Shown one piece after another: positions 43,069-48,584 of a stretch of 48,584 nucleotides of DNA (positions are counted from its first letter, which is position 1; every line of letters starts with the position of its first letter). This DNA is from Bacteroidota bacterium (lineage in GTDB: Bacteria > Bacteroidota > Ignavibacteria > OLB7). The stretch is from contig JAFDZV010000017.1 of the NCBI GenBank assembly GCA_018266795.1, positions 1-48,584 of the forward strand, read 5' to 3'. The position numbers were made by a program, and so were the translations under genes. The notes under the pieces were generated by a model, which was not told where the DNA came from, did not search any database, and worked only from the letters and a program-made list of their open reading frames with translations.

Positions 43069-46000
43069 ATGCAACGCACGAATACCCCGCTCCGCAGAGG
43101 GAGCGCAGCGGTCCGCCTGCTTGTTGTTCCGCTGGCGCTGTTTCTCTTCATGGCATCCTCCGCGCTGGCAACGGTGGAACTCACGAATGTGGTGGGCACA
43201 CCGGAGAAACGGAACGATACTTCCAGCCCGAAGCCTGTGCAGTTCGTATCGATCACCTACTCGATCGCGAACGTCCCGCAGGGTGGCGTCACCGTTGCAG
43301 TGGAGGCCACGCTGACCGATGCCAAGGGGAACAGCTTCACCGTAGGCCCGGCCGGTTTCGAGGCACACGGCGACATCGGGCCGGTGAGCGCCGACGGCGC
43401 CAAGAAGATCGACTGGAACATCGAGAGCACACTGGTGCGCCTGAGCAGGCAGGGGAAGTATCACTGCGTGGTGACGATCTCCGTGCCCGGGCAGGACGCC
43501 AATCCCAGCGCAGTGCTGACGGTGAACTCCTACGTAACCACGAACTGGAACTACTTCAATCCCGGGACCGCCGAGATCAAGAACCTGCAGCGCACCGGCA
43601 GCTTCCAGGCCCCGTGCAGCCCGGTACAGGGGCAGAGCTGGCAGACCACTGTCGACCCGGACGCCGTGTTCTACAAGGGAACGGTAACCAGCCTTCCCTC
43701 CTGGCGCGGACGCCGCTCGAACGATGTGATCACCGGCACGCCCGGCAACTCCGGTTGCTCCGCCTTCCTCGCGGTGAAGAACCTGGGGAAGCCGGACGAG
43801 AAGATCTGGGTGAACTTCGCCAAGCAGCAGAACATGCAGCTCGATGCCGATCGCAACGGCGTCCCGGAACAGAACTTTGTCTGGGAATATCAGTTCCGCT
43901 ACACGAGCAACAAGAAGGACGGCTCGAAGTCCCTCTCCGCCGGCAACGCCGGCAAGCCGGGGGAGGATCTGTGGACGGAGTGGGACAAGGGGCAGGACTT
44001 CAGCCTCGATCTCTCGCTCTCCCCTCCAATCGAGGAGAAGAGCAACACCTTCGACGTGGAGGTGGTGCGCCGCGAGTTCAAGTATTCGTATCAGGGCACG
44101 CAGACGCTGACCTTCGTGGCCGTGGGTGACGCATACTTCGAGCCGTCGGACACGAAGCCGAACACGATCGTGCTCACCAACGGCGACGCAACGGTGAACG
44201 GACTTCTGAACGTCGGGTCGCCGATCGAGATCGACACCACGGTGGACAACGGAGCGATCACCACGAACGGAGCCTGGTCCACGGCCGGGAAGGCGGAGAT
44301 ATTCAAGGGAGCGTTCTCCGCGAAGCTGACAACGGACATCGTGGGGAACATCGGTCTGGTAGCCATGCCAACGCTGAACCCGAAGTGGAACATCGGCGGC
44401 TTCAGCATCAGCTTCGAGAAGATTCATTTCGTCGGCCCGCCGGACAAATCGACCGGCGTGCAGTTCGACATCCGGATACTTCTGCAACAGCTTTCCAGCG
44501 GCTGTGCGTTCGACATCAAGAAGGATCCCCTTCTGCCACCGGGCAGCTCCGTGGCCGGCTTCAAGTTGAACGGCGTTACGCTGAGCGATCAGGGATGGGA
44601 CCTCACGGGCATCGAGGCACAGAACGTGGGCTGCGCGATCGCGCCGGTCTTCTGCCTGAAGAGCTTCAAGGCCAACTACTTCAAGGCGGCGGACAGTCTG
44701 GCGCTGGAGCTGATCATGAAGGGCCCCATCTTCGACGACATCGGCGGCGGGCTCACGATTGTCAAGGGTGATATCGACGGCTGGCGCATCGTGATGAAGC
44801 TCGCGGGCGGAGGCGTTGGTGTTGGCGCAATCCCGATTCCCTATCCGCCGCCGCCTGCCAACGCCGCGGAGTGGCGCGGCTTCGATGTCTCCGTGCTCCA
44901 CGCAACCAACGGGCCGTTCACGATGCGCGGCAAGATGATGTTCGCCAACAACAGCGAATGGAAGAAGCTTCCCGGCTACAGCACGGTTGTGAATCTTCTC
45001 GGGAAGCTGTCGTGGATCAACGTGGACGATCTGAAGCTGTTCGAGTTCGACGGCACGGGCGAATACGTGCATGGGCAGAGCTTCGGCGTTGGCTGCAACA
45101 CCAGGCTCTTCTCGCTGGTGAAGGACACATGGATCATGGAGTCCAGCGACAGCATCAACATCCACGCAAACTCCTCGCTCTTCTCCGTGGAGCGGACGGG
45201 AACGCAGAAGGTGTTCAACTTCGGCGGCAACCAGTGGATGTTCACCGGCACCGGGCAGTCCAGCGTGACGCTCCTCCCCGGCTTCAAGGCCGCGTTCTCG
45301 CTGACCGGGCAGGTGCAGATCCCGACGCTCTTCAAGAACAACCCGGTGTTCGTTGCCGTCAACGACTGGTTCCAGCTTCCGTGGAATCTCACGAAGGTCG
45401 GCTTCCAGATGAACGACCTTGCGGCCTCCTTCACGGCGGATATCCCGCGCTTCGGGCCGGCAAAGGTCTCTGTGGACTTCACGAGGAACCCGCTGACAGA
45501 ACCGGCGCAGTTCATCTGGATTCAGAACAGCGGCCCGCTGCATGGAACGCGCATGAAGGATGAGCGAGGCCGCTCACCGCTCGGCGCCGGCGACACCACG
45601 TGGACGCAGTTCCCGGTGACATCGGCGGTGGAGCGTGCGTTCGTGCAGATCTGGGGCGTGCCCGCGCCATCGAACAGCGTGCTCGTGGATCCTTCGGGCC
45701 GGACCTATGCCGGCACCGCGCAGGACTCGTCCGTCATCTACTATCCCTCCGGAGGGACCGGTCAGAGCGCGATGTGGGTTGCGATGAGCCCGGCGGCCGG
45801 CACGTGGAAGGTGGGTGTCCTGGGGAGCCATCCGGGCGACTCCGTCTATGCCTGGGCACGGTATCAGGACAACTCCAGCTTCACGTTCAGCTCCGAGACA
45901 CAGGGCCGCACGATCGTTGCGCACTGGGGCGGCGCGGCATCGTCGCCGAACGCAACGGTGGATCTGTTCCTGGACAACGACCAGCAGGGCTACGACGGCG

Positions 46001-46728
46001 CCTACATCGGCACGGCGAAGGTATCGGACGGTGAGTTCCGCTTCACGATGACGGACAGCCTGCCGGAGTGCGGCTACTACATCTACGCGATGCGGAACGA
46101 CAGCGGCCAGCTTTCCTCCAGCTACTCCCCCACATACCATGCGAACCCGAAGCTGTGGCTCCCGGCGCCTGCGAACATTCAGGCAGTGGCCACGGCATCC
46201 GGCGACGTTACGGTAACGTGGCTGGCCTCGCCGGACCCGAACGCGCTCATGTATGCAGTTCGTGTAAGCGATCCCACCGGTCACGACTCCGTCTACACGA
46301 CGGTGAATCTCAACTACACGATGGCAACCATCCATGTCGAGAACTGGCAGAGCAAGCATATCTCGATTCAGACACTGGGCGAGAACAACACCAACGGCTG
46401 CTGGTCCGATCCTGTAAGCATGACGCTCGCCGGAGTGGACGACCCGGTGACCGGTGGTGACCGTTCGCAGGAGGTGGAGATGACGGTGGCGCCGCAGCCC
46501 GCAACGAACATCGCAACGGTGTTCGCCAATCTCACGCGGGCGGCGGAGATCAGCATCGATCTCTACGATGCGAACGGACGGAAGGTGATGCCGTTGAGGC
46601 ACGGCGGATTCGAGCCGGGCACTGTCCGGACCGATATCGACGCAACGTCGCTGCCCAACGGCATCTATATCGTACGACTGAGCGGTAGCGGCCTGGCCGC
46701 CTCGCGCAAGATCGTGGTGCGGAAATAG
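43069..46728 (+). CDS. Large secreted protein with Fn3-like and T9SS-type C-terminal domains
   Basis: 1219 residues from the ATG at 43069 (AGGAG upstream). Signal peptide: AVRLLVVPLALFLFMASSALA. Residues ~25-130 resemble an Ig-like module (FVSITYSIANVPQGGVTVAVEAT). A long beta-rich middle (~350-850), with alternating polar and hydrophobic strands, may be an elongated beta-solenoid or lipid-interacting fold. Residues ~850-950 resemble a bacterial pre-peptidase-like beta module. An Fn3-like domain (LPAPANIQAVATASGDVTVTWLAS) precedes the T9SS sorting domain (NIATVFANLTRAAEISIDLYDANGRKV, LPNGIYIVRLSGSG). The middle is not recognised. It is the last gene of the envelope operon, 48 bases after its neighbour, with a terminator downstream. 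Confidence 0.83.
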   Translation: MQRTNTPLRRGSAAVRLLVVPLALFLFMASSALATVELTNVVGTPEKRNDTSSPKPVQFVSITYSIANVPQGGVTVAVEATLTDAKGNSFTVGPAGFEAHGDIGPVSADGAKKIDWNIESTLVRLSRQGKYHCVVTISVPGQDANPSAVLTVNSYVTTNWNYFNPGTAEIKNLQRTGSFQAPCSPVQGQSWQTTVDPDAVFYKGTVTSLPSWRGRRSNDVITGTPGNSGCSAFLAVKNLGKPDEKIWVNFAKQQNMQLDADRNGVPEQNFVWEYQFRYTSNKKDGSKSLSAGNAGKPGEDLWTEWDKGQDFSLDLSLSPPIEEKSNTFDVEVVRREFKYSYQGTQTLTFVAVGDAYFEPSDTKPNTIVLTNGDATVNGLLNVGSPIEIDTTVDNGAITTNGAWSTAGKAEIFKGAFSAKLTTDIVGNIGLVAMPTLNPKWNIGGFSISFEKIHFVGPPDKSTGVQFDIRILLQQLSSGCAFDIKKDPLLPPGSSVAGFKLNGVTLSDQGWDLTGIEAQNVGCAIAPVFCLKSFKANYFKAADSLALELIMKGPIFDDIGGGLTIVKGDIDGWRIVMKLAGGGVGVGAIPIPYPPPPANAAEWRGFDVSVLHATNGPFTMRGKMMFANNSEWKKLPGYSTVVNLLGKLSWINVDDLKLFEFDGTGEYVHGQSFGVGCNTRLFSLVKDTWIMESSDSINIHANSSLFSVERTGTQKVFNFGGNQWMFTGTGQSSVTLLPGFKAAFSLTGQVQIPTLFKNNPVFVAVNDWFQLPWNLTKVGFQMNDLAASFTADIPRFGPAKVSVDFTRNPLTEPAQFIWIQNSGPLHGTRMKDERGRSPLGAGDTTWTQFPVTSAVERAFVQIWGVPAPSNSVLVDPSGRTYAGTAQDSSVIYYPSGGTGQSAMWVAMSPAAGTWKVGVLGSHPGDSVYAWARYQDNSSFTFSSETQGRTIVAHWGGAASSPNATVDLFLDNDQQGYDGAYIGTAKVSDGEFRFTMTDSLPECGYYIYAMRNDSGQLSSSYSPTYHANPKLWLPAPANIQAVATASGDVTVTWLASPDPNALMYAVRVSDPTGHDSVYTTVNLNYTMATIHVENWQSKHISIQTLGENNTNGCWSDPVSMTLAGVDDPVTGGDRSQEVEMTVAPQPATNIATVFANLTRAAEISIDLYDANGRKVMPLRHGGFEPGTVRTDIDATSLPNGIYIVRLSGSGLAASRKIVVRK

Positions 46729-47219
46729 CGTTTCCAGCGGAACGGCCTCTCGTCCCCATGCATGCTGCCTGCTGCATGGGAGCGCTCCCGGCGAACACCG
46801 GGTACTGTGCGTGAGGCTGCCGTGTCGGAGGCCGTGAACAACGCTCGCGATGTTCGAATGCAGTCGGGATGATCCCCCGGCGTTCCTGGTGAACGCCGGG
46901 GGATTTTTGTTGTGCGCATTACGATCCGGCAAATCACGACGCAGGGCGGACAACCGCCGCCCTGAAGCGCCTGCCCGCCACGTGCCGGCAGCGAGGTACC
47001 CAAAGATGTACTCCTCTACCGCCACCGGTGCGCATAGCTTGCATCGTCCATTCGCATGGTACCCTGCCGGGATACCGTCCCCCCGATCCCACTCATACCC
47101 CCCGCTCCCACCGGTACACAACTCTGCTCCGGCATCCCGTGATGATGTTGCCTTAGCGACATCACCGTGCTCGGCATGTCCGTAGCAGTTCATCGACACT
47201 CACTTACAGGAGAATCGGA
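46729..47219. other. 491-base gap: terminator, hairpin and likely promoter region of the Cys-rich genes
   Basis: Besides the terminator at 46872-46911 it holds a perfect 8-bp hairpin (cagggcgg/ccgccctg, 46942-46964) and a weak inverted repeat TGATGT/ACATCA (47143-47164). No gene is supported. The promoter of the downstream Cys-rich gene should lie here but is not recognisable. Confidence 0.6.
46872..46911 (+). terminator. Rho-independent terminator of the envelope operon
   Basis: atcccccggcgttc and gaacgccgggggat form a 14-bp perfect stem around ctggt, followed by ttttgttg. It lies 143 bases past the stop of the last T9SS cargo gene. It is the clearest terminator in the window. Confidence 0.93.
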
Positions 47220-47624
47220 ATGAATCGGGAACTCACACTCCGCGGCCTCGTCCTTGCGGCGATCATCGCGCTCGGCGCAATTCTGGCACCGAATGCCGTT
47301 CGCGCGCAGACAGCGCTCGACTGCCGCTGCGACTCCATCAACGTGGTCAACAACTCCAACTGCTCGGCCACCATCTGCATCGGACCGGCCGCAACCAATC
47401 GCTGCCGTACGATCGCGCCGGGCACGACCGGAAAGGTTCCGTGCGTAAACGGGGCAAGCGTAGGCATCCGCGACTGCAACGGCACTCTGCATCTGCTCAC
47501 ACTGGGCTGCACGCATCTGGCCATCGCACCGGGATGCTGCGTTCGCGTTTGCCTGGTAGAGAGCGCCATCGGTTGTTATACGGTCACGATCGGACCGCCG
47601 GAGATCATCTGCGACTGTATCTGA
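47220..47624 (+). CDS. Small secreted Cys-rich protein, copy 1
   Basis: 134 residues. GGAG lies seven bases before the ATG. Signal peptide 1-29 (LRGLVLAAIIALGAILAPNAVRAQ). The mature part (~105 residues) contains 14 cysteines, starts with a CRC motif (LDCRCDSINVVNNSNCSATICI) and ends with CDC (IICDCI). A CCVRVC cluster lies near residue 103. The number and spacing suggest seven disulfides in a compact secreted fold. I do not recognise the family. The downstream gene is a paralogue in which all 14 cysteines are conserved. A toxin-like, adhesive or structural extracellular role is possible, but nothing in the sequence decides. Confidence 0.88.
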   Translation: MNRELTLRGLVLAAIIALGAILAPNAVRAQTALDCRCDSINVVNNSNCSATICIGPAATNRCRTIAPGTTGKVPCVNGASVGIRDCNGTLHLLTLGCTHLAIAPGCCVRVCLVESAIGCYTVTIGPPEIICDCI

Positions 47625-47726
47625 GGCGCATCGCACCGTGATGCGCCCGGATGAAAGGTCCGGAGATGCCGGCACCGACGATGATGAACTGTTCATTCAT
47701 ACTCACATCAGCTGGAGAAGGAAATA

Positions 47727-48128
47727 ATGAATCGGAAATTCCATTTCCGCGCACTCGGGCTGGCGGCAATCGTGGCGATGGCGGCATTGATCGCACCGAG
47801 CGCCGTTCGCGCACAGGATGCGATCGTCTGCCAATGCGATTCCATCACCGTGATCAACAACACCAACTGCACGGCAACGATCTGCATTCTTTCGGCCGTG
47901 GTTCACTGTCATGATTTCGGGGCGGGAACGAAGACACGGGTCCCGTGCCAGAACGCAACCGGCATCGGCATTCGCGATTGCAGCGGCACGCTGCATCAGA
48001 TCACGCCGAGCTGCGTGAGCCTGCCGATCGCCCCGAACTGCTGCGTACGCGCCTGCCTGGAGCAGAGCGCAGCCGGGTGTTATACGATCACGATCGATCC
48101 GTCACCGATCCTCTGCATCTGCCAGTAG
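47727..48128 (+). CDS. Small secreted Cys-rich protein, copy 2
   Basis: 133 residues. GGAG and a purine-rich run precede the ATG. The signal peptide (FRALGLAAIVAMAALIAPSAVRAQ) is very like that of copy 1. The mature chain has the same 14 cysteines: an N-terminal CQC (IVCQCDSITVINNTNC), CCVRAC near residue 101 and a C-terminal CIC. Between them lie the shared GIRDC-GTLH and GCYT-TI blocks. Sequence between cysteines has diverged while the cysteine frame is kept, which indicates a functional duplicated pair. The gene lies 102 bases after copy 1, so both may share a transcript. The function is unknown. Confidence 0.88.
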   Translation: MNRKFHFRALGLAAIVAMAALIAPSAVRAQDAIVCQCDSITVINNTNCTATICILSAVVHCHDFGAGTKTRVPCQNATGIGIRDCSGTLHQITPSCVSLPIAPNCCVRACLEQSAAGCYTITIDPSPILCICQ

Positions 48129-48374
48129 CGCCGCGGTACTCCGCGACCCTCGGCTGCATGCCTGATGACGTGACACGACGGCGATCACCCCGTACGCCGT
48201 TTGTGGATCTGCAACAGCGGGAGGCCCATCCGGGCCTCCCGCTGTGCGTTCGGTGAAGCACGTACAAATTCTTTGGCATTAATTGACTTGCGACACCCGG
48301 CCGAACTTTGTTGTATACTTGCGGTCTGATTCCTTGGATAGCTCTTCGGCACACGGCATCTTCAGCATGTCGTA
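48129..48374. other. Intergenic region before the structured leader
   Basis: It contains the hairpin at 48215-48244 and a possible promoter whose -7 element could be TATACTTG (48314-48321), close to the FCB TAnnTTTG pattern. An upstream TTGCGA at 48288 is 20 bases away. The promoter call is weak. No gene is seen. Confidence 0.4.
48215..48244. terminator. 13-bp perfect hairpin after the Cys-rich genes
   Basis: cagcgggaggccc and gggcctcccgctg pair around atcc. The stem is very stable but no T run follows. It could be a terminator of the Cys-rich pair of a non-classical type, or a 3'-stabilising element. Confidence 0.6.
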
Positions 48375-48458
48375 GCACTAGGAGCAATCCAAGCAGCCCA
48401 ACCATCCCGACTCCGTGAGGACCGGGGCGTACCTAGTGCACGCGACAGTGGTTGGGCT
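48375..48458 (+). promoter_or_regulatory. Structured 5' leader with interleaved inverted repeats (pseudoknot or attenuator)
   Basis: Strand a, GCACTAGG (48375-48382), is perfectly complementary to a', CCTAGTGC (48432-48439). Strand b, AGCCCAACCA (48395-48404), is perfectly complementary to b', TGGTTGGGCT (48449-48458), which is followed by TTCTCTTGTC. The order a-b-a'-b' means the two stems either form a pseudoknot or exclude each other. Between b and a' a small hairpin (CCCG..TCC-GTGA-GGA..CGGG) has a GNRA-type loop. The b/b' stem plus pyrimidine-rich tail resembles a terminator. The start codon of the next gene lies 19 bases further on. This looks like a riboswitch-like or ribosomal-protein-type leader; I do not recognise the class. 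Confidence 0.65.
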
Positions 48459-48476
48459 TTCTCTTGTCAAAGCACT

Positions 48477-48584
48477 ATGAACAACTCCTCCAACAAACTC
48501 GGCTCTGAGCCCCGGCATGAGCCTTCAGGCTCGCCGCCAGAACCATCACCCGAACCCGAAGCACTCCCCCGCTTCATCATGCCA
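48477..48584 (+). CDS. Start of an unidentified gene, truncated by the window
   Basis: 36 codons are visible, from MNNSSNKLGSEPRHEPSG onward, rich in Pro, Glu and Ser and ending PRFIMP at the window edge. There is no signal peptide and no good ribosome site; the region before the ATG is caaagcact. The N-terminus looks disordered. The gene follows the structured leader, which may control it. The product cannot be identified. Confidence 0.5.
   Translation, partial: MNNSSNKLGSEPRHEPSGSPPEPSPEPEALPRFIMP

Noticed and set aside
43033-45543. 836-residue minus-strand open frame
   Set aside because: Antisense to the secreted 1219-residue protein, which has a signal peptide, ribosome site and T9SS domain.
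48283-48319. Sigma70-type promoter with TTGACT and TATACT
   Set aside because: The spacing is 25 bases, too long for a standard promoter; kept only as a weak FCB-type -7 element.
1-48584. tRNA or rRNA genes
   Set aside because: I looked for T-loop-like GGTTCRA motifs in tRNA context and for rRNA signatures and found none; ttcgaaccc-like strings lie inside coding regions.

Overview
The window reads as one contig from a high-GC Gram-negative bacterium of the FCB superphylum. Four large secreted or outer-membrane proteins carry signal peptides; three of them end in type IX secretion (T9SS)-like C-terminal sorting domains and the fourth is OmpA-like. Kelch, choice-of-anchor D (ASH) and cohesin-like modules are present. 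High GC with T9SS suggests a Kapabacteria/Ignavibacteria-like lineage more than a typical low-GC Bacteroidota, but this is inference; no rRNA or universal marker gene is present.

Region A (1-27452, all on the minus strand, read from 27452 down to 1) is a nearly complete extracellular contractile injection system (eCIS; Afp/PVC/MAC/AlgoCIS-like). In transcription order it holds: contractile sheath, inner tube, gp26-like assembly protein, disordered Arg/Ala/Pro-rich protein, DUF4255 tail cap (Afp16-like), AAA+ ATPase (Afp15-like), small conserved protein, CIS tube/hub protein (Afp7-like), LysM/gp53-like small protein, gpD-like hub, gp5/gpV-like spike, PAAR-like tip, gp25-like wedge, two baseplate-J wedge proteins (Afp11/Afp12-like), a tail-I-like protein, a DUF6519 plus beta-helix fibre or receptor-binding protein, a Gly-rich two-domain appendage protein, a DUF4157 (eCIScore) effector, and the start of a second DUF4157 effector cut by the window edge. 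Many genes overlap by 1-4 bases (ATGA or TGATG), so the core is probably translationally coupled. There is no capsid, portal, terminase or lysis gene, which argues against a prophage. An obvious long tape measure is also missing.

Region B (27453-33736) begins with 1.6 kb of lower-GC DNA without credible genes, holding small repeats and palindromes. Two TPR proteins follow, converging on each other: a TPR/coiled-coil/LuxR-type HTH regulator (plus strand) and a STAND/AAA_16 ATPase with TPRs (minus strand). They are plausible regulators of the neighbouring eCIS.

Region C (34060-46911, plus strand) is an envelope operon: Kelch/ASH/cohesin-like T9SS cargo, an outer-membrane beta-barrel with two OmpA-like segments, an ASH-rich T9SS cargo and a 1219-residue T9SS cargo. 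It ends in a textbook Rho-independent terminator.

Region D (47220-48584, plus strand) has two tandem small secreted proteins with 14 conserved cysteines. After a hairpin comes an untranslated leader with interleaved perfect inverted repeats (a-b-a'-b'), then the start of a truncated gene.

Two copies of a ~150 bp repeat with inverted ends lie in the same orientation at 6802-6952 and 27578-27725. They bracket the structural core (sheath to tail-I protein) and separate it from the fibre and effector end. All domain names come from reading the sequence against remembered families; no database search was run.
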